64,000 bases of DNA, from NCBI RefSeq assembly GCF_011764425.1, contig NZ_BLPF01000003.1, forward strand, positions 434,001 through 498,000, read 5' to 3'. Origin of the DNA: Phytohabitans houttuyneae (GTDB lineage Bacteria > Actinomycetota > Actinomycetes > Mycobacteriales > Micromonosporaceae). Of the stretch, positions 34,882 to 43,982 are shown in pieces. Numbering within the stretch: position 1 is the first letter of the stretch; the number at the start of each line of letters is the position of its first letter. The notes below the pieces were generated by a model, which saw nothing but the letters and a program-made list of their open reading frames with translations, ran no database searches and was not told where the DNA came from. The translations under genes were made by a program, and so were the position numbers.

Positions 34882-35873
34882 TGCGCGCCGTCCTCGCCAC
34901 CGGGCCCGGCCAGCTCACCGTCACCAGCGTCCCCGACCCCACTCCCGGCCCCGGCGAGGTGGTCGTCGCGGTCCGCTCCTGCGGCATCTGCGGCACCGAC
35001 CTGCACCTGCTCGCCGGCGACCTCGGCACCGACCGGTTCCCGCTGGTGCCCGGCCACGAGCCGTGGGGCGAAGTGGTCGACGCGGGCGCGAGCGGGTACC
35101 GGGCCGGCGACCTGGTGGCCGTCGACCCGTCGCTGCACTGCGGCGCCTGCGACCCGTGCCGCCGCGGCCAGGGCAACATGTGCCAGCGGTGGGCGGCGAT
35201 CGGCGCCACCCGTGACGGTGCCTGGGCACAGTACGCCGCCGTACCCGCCGCCAACCTGCACCTGCTCGAGCCCGGCTTCCCGTTCGAGGTCGCCCCGCTG
35301 GCCGAACCGGTCGCCTGCGCCGAACGCGGCCTGCGCCGCCTCAACCCGCACCCGGACCAGCCCGCGATCGTCTACGGCGCCGGCACCATGGGCCTGATCA
35401 TGGCCATCCTGCTGGACACCCGCGGCGTCGGGCCGGTGACCCTTGTCGAGGTCAACCCCGCCCGCCGCGCCCTCGCCGCCCGCCTCACCGCCGCCGACGT
35501 GCGCGCACCCGAGGACGCCGCCGAACTGAAGGCACCCTGGGTGGTCGAGGCCACCGGCAACCCCGCCGCCTTCGAACAGGCCCTCGCGAGCGTGGCCCGC
35601 GCCGGCACGCTGCTGGTCTTCGGCGTCGCAAGGCCCGAGGCCACCGCCGCTGTCTCGCCCTACCGCCTCTACGCCGACGAGCTGACCATCGTCGGCTCGA
35701 TGGCCATCCTGCACAGCTTCCCCGCCGCGGTCGACACCCTGCGCCGCCACGCCGCCCGCCTCGCCCCGCTGGTCACCGACCGCTTCGGCCTCGGCGAGGC
35801 CGAAGCCGCACTCGCGCTGGTCCGCTCGGGTGAGACGATCAAAACCGTGCTGACCCCCGAGGAACCCACGTGA
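34881..35873 (+). CDS. Zinc-dependent dehydrogenase, third of three
   Basis: A 330-residue medium-chain dehydrogenase with RSCGICGTDLHLLAGD and LVPGHEPWGEV for the catalytic zinc, the structural motif LHCGACDPCRRGQGNMC and a Rossmann region IVYGAGTMGLIMAIL. It is of the sorbitol/L-threonine dehydrogenase type and not a close copy of the gene at 32783. Coupled at both ends. Confidence 0.87.
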   Translation: MRAVLATGPGQLTVTSVPDPTPGPGEVVVAVRSCGICGTDLHLLAGDLGTDRFPLVPGHEPWGEVVDAGASGYRAGDLVAVDPSLHCGACDPCRRGQGNMCQRWAAIGATRDGAWAQYAAVPAANLHLLEPGFPFEVAPLAEPVACAERGLRRLNPHPDQPAIVYGAGTMGLIMAILLDTRGVGPVTLVEVNPARRALAARLTAADVRAPEDAAELKAPWVVEATGNPAAFEQALASVARAGTLLVFGVARPEATAAVSPYRLYADELTIVGSMAILHSFPAAVDTLRRHAARLAPLVTDRFGLGEAEAALALVRSGETIKTVLTPEEPT

Positions 35874-36609
35874 CCCATCGCATCCTGGTCACCGGCGCCC
35901 GGCGCGGCATCGGCGCCGCCCTCGCGGTCGGCCTCGCCGAGCCGGGACGCACCCTGCTGCTGCACCACCTGGCCGCCCCTGACGAGGCCGCCCAGGTCGC
36001 CCGCGACTGCCGCGAGCACGGCGCCGAGGCGGAGATCCTGGAAGCCGACCTGTCCGACCCCGCCGCCGTCCACGACCTCGCCGCCCGCGCCGGCCATGTC
36101 GACGTGCTCGTCAACAACGCCGCCCGCGCCTCCAACGTGGACGTCGGGGAGCTGACGCTGGGGGAGTGGCAGCAGACGTTCGCCGTCAACGTCACCGCAC
36201 CGATGCTGCTGGCCCAGGCACTCGCGCCCGGAATGGCCGAGCGCGGCTGGGGCCGCATCGTCAACATCACCTCCGCGACCGTCCGGATGGGCGGCCCGTC
36301 CGGCCCGTCGTACGTGTCCAGCAAGGCCGCCCTGATCGGCCTGACCCGGTCGCTGGCCCGCACGCTCGGCCGCAGCGGCATCACCGTCAACGCCATCTCA
36401 CCCGGCGCGATCCAGACGCAGGGCGAGGTCGAGCTCGCCGGGGGCGCGAAGACCCGGAGGCGGTGGCGCGGACGCTGGCCCGGCAGGCGATACCGCGCCG
36501 GCTCGTGCCGGACGATCTGGTGGCCGCGGTCCGCTTCCTGGTATCGGAAGGCGCGGCCGCGACGACCGGCCAGGTGATCGAGGTCGGCGGCGGCCTGGTG
36601 TACCGCTAG
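35870..36609 (+). CDS. SDR family oxidoreductase, third of three (frameshifted)
   Basis: The N-terminal two thirds are a normal SDR: LVTGARRGIGAALAVGL, VLVNNAARASN, ITSATVRMGGPSGPSYVSSK. At the G-run 36440-36444 the frame breaks; adding one G continues ELAGGREDPEAVARTL and then VRFLVSEGAAATTGQVIEVG to the stop at 36609, giving a normal length of about 246. The GTG at 35870 overlaps the dehydrogenase stop. It ends the rightward island operon and abuts the convergent TRIC gene (four-base overlap). Confidence 0.82.
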
Positions 36610-37289
36610 CCGGCGCGGCGGCTGCCGCGCGTCTCTGAGGGTCCCTTCGGATACCGGGGCCGCACCGTGCGCTGCTCGGGGAACGTCCAGCCGAAGCGAA
36701 CGGCGGCCAGACGCAGGGACGTCGTCACGACCACGCAGCCGAGACCGGCGATCAGGGTCGGTGTGCCGAATCCGGTCAACAGGATGAGCGTCCCCGCCCC
36801 GGCCCCGGCGGCGACGGCATAGAGGGTGCCGACCTGGAGAAAGGAGATCGGAAGGCTCAGGATGACGTCGCGCAGCATTCCGCCTCCGATGGCTCCGATG
36901 ACCCCCACGACCAGCGCTCCGGCTTCGCCGACGCCGAGAGACAGCGCCTTCGAAGCCGCGATCGCGCCGAACAGTCCCATGACGACCGCGTCCAGCACGG
37001 TGATCAGCCAGTCCGCTCGCGCGAATACCGGCTGCAGCAGCATGCCCAGGACCGCCGAGGCGCCGGCCACCAGCAGGTACCAGTTCTTCCAGATCACGAC
37101 GGGCGGCTGGTTGAGCACGATGTCGCGGAGCAGGCTGCCGCCGAGCGATACGGCGAGCCCGATGACGATGACGCCGAGCACGTCGATGCGGCGGTGCCTC
37201 TTTCCGGCCGCGAACAGGGCGCCCTGGAGGCCGCCGAGTCCCGCGGCGAGGAGCTCGATCCACAGCGCCACCTGAAACGACGTGGACAT
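36606..37289 (-). CDS. Trimeric intracellular cation (TRIC) channel family membrane protein (UPF0126)
   Basis: The 227-residue protein has about seven membrane helices arranged as two repeats, each with a Gly-rich motif: VSLGGSLLRDIVLNQPPVVI and GAIGGGMLRDVILSLPISFL. This is the UPF0126/YicG family, whose bacterial members are structurally TRIC-type potassium channels; some also transport glycine. The C-terminal tail is basic. No operon partner is apparent. Confidence 0.88.
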   Translation of the reverse strand: MSTSFQVALWIELLAAGLGGLQGALFAAGKRHRRIDVLGVIVIGLAVSLGGSLLRDIVLNQPPVVIWKNWYLLVAGASAVLGMLLQPVFARADWLITVLDAVVMGLFGAIAASKALSLGVGEAGALVVGVIGAIGGGMLRDVILSLPISFLQVGTLYAVAAGAGAGTLILLTGFGTPTLIAGLGCVVVTTSLRLAAVRFGWTFPEQRTVRPRYPKGPSETRGSRRAG

Positions 37290-37358
37290 GCGGTCACACT
37301 CCGCAAAGGTCGGGGCCGGCTCACGTGGCGGGTGCGAGCCGGCCCGGGGTGGGAGTGG

Positions 37359-38066
37359 TCAGCGACCGCTGGCGGCGTTCTGCGCGGCGGTGACGATCAC
37401 GTCGGAGACGGCGGCGGACTGTGTCACGTAGAGCGCGTGACTGGCCGGGACGTTGGTGATCTTCGCGTTCATGCGCTTGGCCATGTGCTGCAGCATCGCC
37501 TGGTCGAACGACTTGTCCTGCGACGCGATGACGGCCCAGGTCGGCTTGTCGCGCCAGGCGGCGTTCTTCACCGGCGTCGCGAACACCGCCATGTTGATGG
37601 GGACCTGCGAGTCGCGAAGGAAGGCGGCTTCGGCGTCGCTGGCATCGGCGGCGAATCCGGCCTTGAACTTGTCGTAGTTGAGGAAGCCGTAGCCGTCCTC
37701 GACGACGTCGATGACGAAGTCGGGCGTCGGGGCGAATCCCTCGTACTGCTGGGCGGTGGTCTCGCCGGCATCGGGCGCCAGCGCCGACACGTAGACAAGT
37801 CCGGCGACGTTCGGGTGGACTCCCGCCTCGGTGATGACCGTGCCGCCCCAGGAGTGGCCGACGAGGATCGTCGGGCCGTCCTGCTGGTCGAGCACTCGTG
37901 TGGTCGCCGCGACGTCGTCCTCGAGCGAGGTCAGTGGGTTCTGCACGATCGTGACCCGGTAGCCCTGGGCCGTCAGCTTGTCGTACACGCCGCGCCAGCC
38001 CGAACCGTCAGCGAACGCGCCGTGCACGAGCACGACATTCTTGATCTCTTGACCGGTGGTGCTCAT
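37359..38066 (-). CDS. Alpha/beta hydrolase
   Basis: A 235-residue hydrolase with the oxyanion region VLVHGAFADGSGWRGVYDKL, the nucleophile elbow VGHSWGG (Ser), the Asp region near AVIASQDKSFD and the catalytic His in ASHALYVTQ. It belongs to the small EstC-like esterase group common in actinomycetes. GAAGGAAGA precedes the ATG at 38066. It is divergent from the GntR gene across two operator palindromes, so the regulator probably represses it. Confidence 0.88.
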   Translation of the reverse strand: MSTTGQEIKNVVLVHGAFADGSGWRGVYDKLTAQGYRVTIVQNPLTSLEDDVAATTRVLDQQDGPTILVGHSWGGTVITEAGVHPNVAGLVYVSALAPDAGETTAQQYEGFAPTPDFVIDVVEDGYGFLNYDKFKAGFAADASDAEAAFLRDSQVPINMAVFATPVKNAAWRDKPTWAVIASQDKSFDQAMLQHMAKRMNAKITNVPASHALYVTQSAAVSDVIVTAAQNAASGR

Positions 38067-38135
38067 GAGGTTCTTCCTTCCGTCGCCGCGCCGGCTTCCC
38101 CGGCGGGTCTCGGTGGGGTCCGGCGGTCGCCGGCC

Positions 38136-38157
38136 TGCATGCAATATATTGCATGCA
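38136..38157. promoter_or_regulatory. GntR-type operator, perfect 22-bp palindrome
   Basis: The half TGCATGCAATA is followed directly by its exact complement. It is strikingly AT-rich for this genome. A second, imperfect copy lies 67 bases further on, over the start codon of the GntR gene. Confidence 0.7.
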
Positions 38158-38202
38158 GAACGATCCGACAAGGGCTGCCTCGACTTGTATCCGCCGGTGC
38201 AG

Positions 38203-38224
38203 TGTGTGCAATATGTTGCATGCC
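38203..38224. promoter_or_regulatory. Second GntR operator copy, over the gntR start codon
   Basis: TGTGTGCAATA followed by TGTTGCATGCC matches the 38136-38157 palindrome at 18 of 22 positions. It covers the ATG at 38220, so binding would block transcription or initiation of the regulator itself. Confidence 0.6.
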
Positions 38225-38897
38225 GATCCCAACGAGCGGTCCGGCCGTGGACCGCTCACTGCTGCGTGACGATGTCTACCGCCGCCTTCGCGACGCCATC
38301 GTCGACGGCACCTTCCTGCCCGGGGAGCAGCTCAAAGACGGTGAGCTCGCGGAATGGCTAGGAGTGAGCCGCACCCCGGTGCGCGAGGCCCTGCTACGCC
38401 TCGGCGGCAGCGGACTGGTGGTCGCGCTGCCGGGCCGATCGACCAGGGTGAGCACCATCGATCCGAGAGCGGTACGGGATGCTCGCGACGTCATCGCCGC
38501 GATGCACGAACTGGCCGTTCGCCAGACAACCGGCCAGCTCAGCGATGACCACATCGAGCGCATGCGGGAGGCCAACCGCCGCTTCGCCGAGGCGGTGGAC
38601 GCCGGCGACATCGGCGCGGCGCTCGACGCCGACGAAGAGATACACCGGATCCCGGTCACCGCGCTGGGCAACAAAGCGCTCGAGACCGTGCTCGACCAGT
38701 TCGATCCCCTGGTACGCCGCGCGGAGCGGATGCGTTTCAGCGCGGACGGGCACATGTCCGTGGAACTTCATGCCCAGCTGATCGAACTCATGGCGGCCGG
38801 CGACGTGGAAGCGGCCGCGTCAGTGGCGTTCAACATCTGGCACACCCTGCCGGCCGAGGCGGACGTGCCGACGGCTGATCTCCAGAGCGGGGAGTAG
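38220..38897 (+). CDS. GntR family (FadR/FCD-type) transcriptional regulator
   Basis: The 225-residue regulator has the GntR helix-turn-helix (DDVYRRLRDAIVDGTFLPGE, LAEWLGVSRTPVREALLRLG) and an all-helical FCD effector domain (AMHELAVRQTTGQLSDDHIE, DADEEIHRIPVTALGNKALE, ELHAQLIELMAAGDVEAAAS). The start is the ATG at 38220, inside an operator copy; a leaderless or repressor-masked start is implied since no Shine-Dalgarno is visible. Likely autoregulated and controlling the divergent hydrolase. Confidence 0.88.
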   Translation: MPIPTSGPAVDRSLLRDDVYRRLRDAIVDGTFLPGEQLKDGELAEWLGVSRTPVREALLRLGGSGLVVALPGRSTRVSTIDPRAVRDARDVIAAMHELAVRQTTGQLSDDHIERMREANRRFAEAVDAGDIGAALDADEEIHRIPVTALGNKALETVLDQFDPLVRRAERMRFSADGHMSVELHAQLIELMAAGDVEAAASVAFNIWHTLPAEADVPTADLQSGE

Positions 38898-39367
38898 ACC
38901 GGACGGCTTCGTGCGTCCCGCGTCGCGGCGATGTCGTCCAGGACCAACACCCGCGTACCGTCACCGGCCGGATCGACCGCGCCGCCTCCGCGTCGTCGTC
39001 GGCCAGCGCGGTCTTGCCCGCGCCCGCCGACCGACGAAGGTCATTTTCATCAGCGCAGGCTTCCGTCCGGCGGTGTCGGCTGGCTAGGGCATCGCCTTCA
39101 GCCACGCAACGAGAAGCGGCAGCACGTCGCGCAGATCGCTTCCGTCCGCAGACACGTGAGCGGCCGCGCGAGCCGCTGCGGTCGCGTTGAGGCACCGTGC
39201 GTGTCATCGCCACTCCATGAATCGCCATCGAGGGAGGTGACCTGCGTCTTTTGGTCGTGTTCGAAGGTCGTTGCGAGTAGCCGGGGCGCCGGGCGACGGT
39301 GACGGGGCGCGCAATCCCAGGCCGGACCACTGCCGGCGCCGGCCACCACCTTCAACCTAGGAGGGTC
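38898..39367. other. Gap with decayed coding fragments
   Basis: No intact gene is seen. On the minus strand, near 39030-38930, pieces in different frames read SAGAGKTALADDDAEA (Walker-A-like) and GTRVLVLDDIAATRD (Walker-B-like), consistent with a decayed P-loop NTPase. A further minus-strand piece, about 39190-39089, reads SADGSDLRDVLPLLVAWLKA and ends at a stop. CTAGGAGG just before 39368 is the ribosome-binding site of the next gene. Confidence 0.4.
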
Positions 39368-40069
39368 ATGTCGAACCTTCGCAAGTTGATCCGCGTACTG
39401 GTCGCATTGGCTGTGGCGACCGTCGTTGTCGCCGTCGTTCCGGCAACGCCAGCGGCGGCCGCAGCCTGCCAGGTCGTGGACTACACCCCGTACAACGGCG
39501 GGCGAGCGTATGCGACCAATTCCGACGGCCGGCAAGAGTGGTTCGGTCGCGGGCCGGTCGGCTATGACTACGTCCTGCATGACTACCAGAACGACAACTT
39601 GAACTGGACAGGGACCTCTTACCGGCTCGGCGGCGAAACGATCGGCAAGCCGACGGCCGTGCGCAACCGCGACAACCGCCTGGTCGTATTCGTGGTCGGC
39701 ACCGATCACCAGGTCTACTTCAAGTACCAGACAAACCCCGGCAGCTCGTGGGACTGGCAGGGGTGGTTCAGCCTTGGCGGCTACGCGAGCGCGAATCCGC
39801 TCGCGCTGGTCAACCACGACGGCCGGATCGAGGTGTTCATTCGGGGCAGCGACAACGCGCTGCACCACCGCTGGCAGAACCTGGACTACTCCTGGTCGAA
39901 CTGGGTGACACTGGGCGGTGGGCTCACCAGCTTCCCGTGGGGCGAACGCAGCAGCGACGGCAAGCTCGTCATCAACGTCCGTGGGACCGACTGCTACCAC
40001 TATTCGATCTGGCAGACGTCGCCCGGCGGTAGCTGGAGCGCGTGGCACCAGTGGGGTTACATCGGATGA
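39368..40069 (+). CDS. Secreted PLL/DUF346-like beta-propeller protein
   Basis: The 233-residue precursor has a Sec signal peptide (MSNLRKLIRVLVALAVATVV, cleavage near TPAAAAA). The mature part is made of about four repeats of some 45 residues with the pattern LGG-x-PxAVRNxDxRLxVFVxGxDxxxYxxxQ, such as RLVVFVVGTDHQVYFKYQTN and RIEVFIRGSDNALHHRWQN. This resembles the PLL-type lectin / DUF346 propeller family. It probably binds extracellular glycans. Enzymatic residues are not seen. Confidence 0.8.
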   Translation: MSNLRKLIRVLVALAVATVVVAVVPATPAAAAACQVVDYTPYNGGRAYATNSDGRQEWFGRGPVGYDYVLHDYQNDNLNWTGTSYRLGGETIGKPTAVRNRDNRLVVFVVGTDHQVYFKYQTNPGSSWDWQGWFSLGGYASANPLALVNHDGRIEVFIRGSDNALHHRWQNLDYSWSNWVTLGGGLTSFPWGERSSDGKLVINVRGTDCYHYSIWQTSPGGSWSAWHQWGYIG

Positions 40070-40121
40070 CAACTGACAGGTCGTAGAACATACCGGTCTG
40101 CCCGCGAGCGAGCAGATCACC

Positions 40122-40155
40122 GGATCCCCACCTGACGGGTGCTAGGTGGGGATCC
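40122..40155. terminator. Hairpin terminator after the propeller gene
   Basis: A perfect 12-bp inverted repeat (40122-40133 GGATCCCCACCT, 40144-40155) with a ten-base loop, followed by TTACG. Confidence 0.65.
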
Positions 40156-40484
40156 TTACGAGGAGCGGTACATGATCTCGGTGGTCGCACGTGAGGTTGG
40201 CGTCGAAGACGAGTCGTAGCCATTACGGTGGCGTCTTGGAAGCCCGCTTCACAGGTAACCGGCTCCGGGTTCGTTTCAACGAGGGGCGGTAAGGGATCTT
40301 CGGCTCGAAGACGCCGAGTTCGAGTTCCTTGTGGAGGACTCGTCCGTGGATCTGCCGGAGGTTCGACGTCAGCTGCTGAGGGTTTTGACCTGTGGTAGGC
40401 CGGAGTACCGCCCGCAAATTCTGGAGATCGAACTATAGGAATTGCCCATCCGCGGAGGTTGGCTGCGTTGATGCGGCGTCGGCC
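40156..40484. other. Gap with a possible gene remnant
   Basis: A plus-strand frame from about 40262 to 40438 reads RDLRLEDAEFEFLVEDSSVD and ends PQILEIEL before a stop. It looks protein-like but has no start, so it is probably the tail of a lost gene. The antisense frame at 40223-40417 is less convincing. Local GC content appears lower than in the neighbouring genes. Confidence 0.35.
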
Positions 40485-40976
40485 TCAGCTGCGGACGAAC
40501 CACCAGCCGTTGCCGAGCGAGGCCGCTGTGGTCACCGAGGTGCCGTCGATGGTGAGCTTTTGGCCGTGCCGGGCGGTTGGCAGGTGGGCGTAGCCGTATC
40601 CGTAGCCGTCCCAGTTCGACATCCACTGGACGGTGTCGCCTCGGGCGGCTGCCGCGGCGAAGTCTGAACGGTGTGCCAGATGATAGGCGCACGGGTAGCC
40701 GAGCTCGAGGTCCTTGCGGACGACGACGGCCAGCCCGAGGGCAGCCACGAGTGCCAGCAGGATTGCGCTCAGGCCGTCGCGTCGCCAGAAGGTGAGCAAG
40801 GTTCCTGCGACCGTCGCCGCTATCGCCAGCAGCCACGCGCAGCCTGCGACCGCCCAGCCAAGCACGAACGAGGTGGCATCCAGCGGGTACCGGAAGAACT
40901 CGACCGCTGCCGTAGCGGCGACACCGACGGCGACTGCGAGTAGGGCCCAGCGGCCACTGTCGACGGTGGTCAGCAC
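40485..40976 (-). CDS. Hypothetical membrane protein
   Basis: A 163-residue protein with four hydrophobic helices in the first 90 residues ([56 protein letters not shown] among them) and a soluble C-terminal part of about 70 residues rich in Tyr/Trp/Gly ([17 protein letters not shown]). No family is recognised. It is divergent from the ECF sigma gene at 41045. Confidence 0.65.
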   Translation of the reverse strand: MLTTVDSGRWALLAVAVGVAATAAVEFFRYPLDATSFVLGWAVAGCAWLLAIAATVAGTLLTFWRRDGLSAILLALVAALGLAVVVRKDLELGYPCAYHLAHRSDFAAAAARGDTVQWMSNWDGYGYGYAHLPTARHGQKLTIDGTSVTTAASLGNGWWFVRS

Positions 40977-41044
40977 TGCCTCATCATCGCGGTCCGTTCA
41001 CAGTGTTCGCAGGTTGGCGCCGGTCGCGTCGATGTAGCCTCGCG

Positions 41045-42127
41045 ATGGTGAGCGACGCTGGAGATCGCGGGAGCGGTTCGAGTCGGGCGGGCGAGTCTGC
41101 CGTAGCGCAGTTGTTGGTGGCGGCGCGGGCGGGCGACGGCGATGCCTTCGGCCGGTTGGTGGGGCCGTTGCGGGACGAGCTGCGGGCGTACTGCTACCGG
41201 ATGCTGGGGTCGATTCACGACGCGGAGGACGCGGTTCAGGACACCCTGGATCGGGCGTGGCGCAGCCTGGCGCGGTTCGAGGATCGCGGGTCGATCCGGC
41301 CGTGGCTGTACAAGATCGCGACGAACCGGTCATTGACCATCATTGAACGCCGGGGGCGGCGCGAGTTGCCCGCTGACCTGAGCTCGGAAGGCGCGCCGCT
41401 GGCCGAGGTGGCGTGGCTGGAGCCGTACCCGGATCAGCTGATGGGCTGGACGGCGCGGCTGGGCCCGGAGGCCCGGATCGTCGCGCGCGAGAGCGTGGAG
41501 TTGGCGTTCGTCGCCGCGTTGCAGCATCTGTCGGCGTCGCAGCGAGCGGTGCTGTTGCTGCGCGACGTGCTCGGTTACGCCGCCAGTGAGGTCGCCGACC
41601 TGTTGGACACCACGGTCGCCGCGGTCAACAGCGCTCTGCAGCGGGCCCGCAAGGTCGTCACAGACCTGCAACCGGAACCCAGCCAGCAGCAGACCCTGAA
41701 GAGGCTCGGCGACGCGGCACAACGGGAGATGGCCCAGCGGTACATGACCGCTTGGGAGGCCGGTGACGTCGACACCATCGTGGCGATGCTGGCCCAGGAC
41801 GCACGGTACTCCATGCCGCCGCTGACCACCTGGTACGCCGGCCGGGTGGACATCCGCGCGTTCCTGGTCGACGCGGTGCTGCGGCATCGCTGGCGGTTCC
41901 TGCCGGCGCGGGCGAACGGGCAGCTCGCGTTCGGCACATACATGTGGAGCGACGCGCGGGGCGCGTACCTCCCGGCGGGCCTGGACCTGCTGGCGCTGCG
42001 CGGGCAGCAGATAGCCGAGGTGGTCTCGTTCCTGGACGCCGACTTCCCGACCTTCGGCCTGCCGGCCCAGCTGACCGCGGATGACTTCTCAAACGGCGAT
42101 GAGTTTGCGGGCCGGCCCGGGTTGTAG
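41045..42127 (+). CDS. ECF sigma factor with C-terminal SnoaL domain (SigG/SigX5-like)
   Basis: Residues about 20-90 are sigma region 2 ([37 protein letters not shown]), about 140-205 are region 4 ([40 protein letters not shown]), and the rest is a SnoaL/NTF2-like domain ([35 protein letters not shown]). The total of 360 residues fits the SigG-type ECF group (also called SigX5), where the appended domain modulates activity in place of an anti-sigma factor. The next gene encodes a protein with two SnoaL domains. Confidence 0.87.
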   Translation: MVSDAGDRGSGSSRAGESAVAQLLVAARAGDGDAFGRLVGPLRDELRAYCYRMLGSIHDAEDAVQDTLDRAWRSLARFEDRGSIRPWLYKIATNRSLTIIERRGRRELPADLSSEGAPLAEVAWLEPYPDQLMGWTARLGPEARIVARESVELAFVAALQHLSASQRAVLLLRDVLGYAASEVADLLDTTVAAVNSALQRARKVVTDLQPEPSQQQTLKRLGDAAQREMAQRYMTAWEAGDVDTIVAMLAQDARYSMPPLTTWYAGRVDIRAFLVDAVLRHRWRFLPARANGQLAFGTYMWSDARGAYLPAGLDLLALRGQQIAEVVSFLDADFPTFGLPAQLTADDFSNGDEFAGRPGL

Positions 42128-42166
42128 TCCTGACGGACGCATAAACCCGGAAGGACGAAGCCGAAC

Positions 42167-43069
42167 ATGGCTACCAACGAGGAGCAGATCCGCACCCTGA
42201 TCGTGCGCTGGGCCAAGGCGGTCCACCACGGCGACCTCGGCGCGGTCCTTGCTGACCACACCGAGGACATCGTGATGTTCGACGTGCCGCCACCGCATCA
42301 GGGAGTGCGTGGCCTGGACGCCTACCGTGAGACCTGGCCACCATTTTTCAAATGGCAGGCCGAGGGCGGCTCGTTCGAAATCGAGTCGCTGGACGTCACC
42401 GCCGGCGACGATGTCGCCTTCGCGTACGCCTTGCTACGCTGCGGCACCGAGCGCGACTTCGCCGACAATCCCGACAACCGCCTGCGGCTGACGTTAGGTC
42501 TGCGCAAGGAGGCCGGCCGGTGGGTCGTCACGCACGAGCACCACTCCTTCCCGCTCACCGACGGGGCCACCGCGGCGGACCCCGCTCCCGACCGGGACCG
42601 CGCCGCCGCCGAACAGGACCTGCGCCGGCTACACCAACGCTGGTTCGACAACACAGCCGCCAAAGATCTCGACGGCCTGATGGACCCCATCGCCGACGAC
42701 GTCATCTCCTACGAACACGACCAGCCACTGCAGCACGTCGGTGTCGAAGCCGTCCGCAAAGTGTGCAAGGCCGGACTCGACGCGGCCGGTGACAGCACCG
42801 TCACATGGAACGTTCCCGACCTGAAAGTCCTGGTCGACGGCGATCTCGCCGTCGCCTGGGGCCTCAACCACGTACAGGTCACACCCGCTGACGGCCAGAC
42901 CGTGGACACCTGGTCCCGCGGGACCAGGATCTTCCAGCGCAGAGACGGCGCCTGGCAAATGACCCACCAGCACCTTTCCTACCCCTACGCCCCAGCCACC
43001 GGCGACGCCAGGACCGACCTCCGCCCGCAACCGGGACGGCGCGACCAACCCGACGAGCACGGACGATAA
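42167..43069 (+). CDS. Protein with two tandem SnoaL/NTF2-like domains
   Basis: The 300-residue protein repeats one fold: residues 1-130 (IRTLIVRWAKAVHHGDLGAV, WVVTHEHHSFPL) and about 145-280 (LHQRWFDNTAAKDLDGLMDP, WQMTHQHLSYPY). Both halves end in a similar His-containing strand, as in the family annotated as ketosteroid isomerase-related or SgcJ/EcaC-like. It follows the SnoaL-bearing sigma factor by 39 bases with GGAAGGA as ribosome-binding site; ligand unknown. Confidence 0.82.
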   Translation: MATNEEQIRTLIVRWAKAVHHGDLGAVLADHTEDIVMFDVPPPHQGVRGLDAYRETWPPFFKWQAEGGSFEIESLDVTAGDDVAFAYALLRCGTERDFADNPDNRLRLTLGLRKEAGRWVVTHEHHSFPLTDGATAADPAPDRDRAAAEQDLRRLHQRWFDNTAAKDLDGLMDPIADDVISYEHDQPLQHVGVEAVRKVCKAGLDAAGDSTVTWNVPDLKVLVDGDLAVAWGLNHVQVTPADGQTVDTWSRGTRIFQRRDGAWQMTHQHLSYPYAPATGDARTDLRPQPGRRDQPDEHGR

Positions 43070-43084
43070 CCCACAAGACCGCTT

Positions 43085-43120
43085 CGGGTACGGCCAGCTG
43101 CGCGCAGCCAGCCGTACCCG
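43085..43120. terminator. Compound hairpin terminator
   Basis: A 10-bp perfect outer stem (43085-43094 CGGGTACGGC, 43111-43120) with an inner 5-bp stem GCTGC/GCAGC lies 16 bases after the tandem SnoaL gene. Confidence 0.65.
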
Positions 43121-43145
43121 GTGAAGGGCGCTCTATCCTCGGGCC

Positions 43146-43815
43146 ATGTCTGTGGGTGGTCGGTGGCGCTGGTCTCAAGGCGGCTACCTGACCGGCTGCT
43201 TGGTCGGTCTGGTCATTATCTCGGTCGGCTGCGCGGGTGAGACCCGCGACAGCTCCGACAGGGGCCAGGCCCCGCCGTCGCCTTTCCTCGCCCGGAATGC
43301 GTTCGACTTCGCCAACGGCGACGTCGCCGCCCGTGTCGCCAACGTCGCCCGTGTCAACGCGGACGTCACCGGCACCATCGCCCACGAGGTTCGCACCTTC
43401 GGCCGCGCCAACCGTGCGACCTCCGGTGATTCGCTCGATTCGTGCCGTGCCGGCCCGGATCGATCCGCTTGCCTGCGCGCCGCCCATTCCGCCGGAGCGG
43501 CCCGAGATCGTGGTGAAGGTCGATGCCGGCGGCCACAGCCGTGACCTGTTCTCGGTCCGGCTGATGTATGGCGTCGGCGGCAGTAGCCGGTACGGGGGCG
43601 AGGTGAGGATGGCCTATGACGCCAGCCGTGAGGCGTTTGTGTACCGGTTGCCAGCGGTTACCCGGGACAAAGTGGGCGGCGAAGCACGCAGCATCAGCCT
43701 ATCCGCCGTCATTGAGGCCGGCTCGTCGTACCTGGGCTTGCTCGAGCCGCCGACGACCGCTTACATATCCTTCGCGAGCTACTGCCTGACGACGCCCGAC
43801 GCACCACGCCCGTAA
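43146..43815 (+). CDS. Hypothetical lipoprotein, frameshifted
   Basis: The N-terminus MSVGGRWRWSQGGYLTGCLV with GLVIISVGCAG looks like a lipoprotein signal peptide with the lipobox Cys near residue 29. After about 85 residues the coherent sequence moves to another frame near 43410 and continues PTVRPPVIRSIRAVPARIDP, GGSSRYGGEVRMAYDASREA to the stop at 43815, for about 222 residues. Unlike the other breaks in this window, this one needs one base removed or two added and is not at a G/C run, so a real mutation is possible. No family recognised. Confidence 0.55.
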
Positions 43816-43982
43816 TCCCCAGCAGCTACCGGCGCCGTCATTTGGATCACCGCGCGGCCTGCACCGGTGAGCGGCCGCACGCCCGCACCGGTGTCCAACC
43901 TCGACAGCGGGCAGCTCAACGCCTCGCCACGTAGGGCCGTCGGTCTCGGCCGGGGCGTTGTACGCCACCCGCGGCAGGCACC

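Noticed and set aside
38830-39330. 166-codon minus-strand frame
   Set aside because: Its N-terminal half is Arg/Ser/Thr-rich noise; only short pieces resemble an NTPase, and in different frames. Treated as decayed sequence.
40223-40417. 64-codon minus-strand frame after the propeller gene
   Set aside because: Basic and low-complexity; the plus-strand frame over the same DNA looks more coding-like but has no start.
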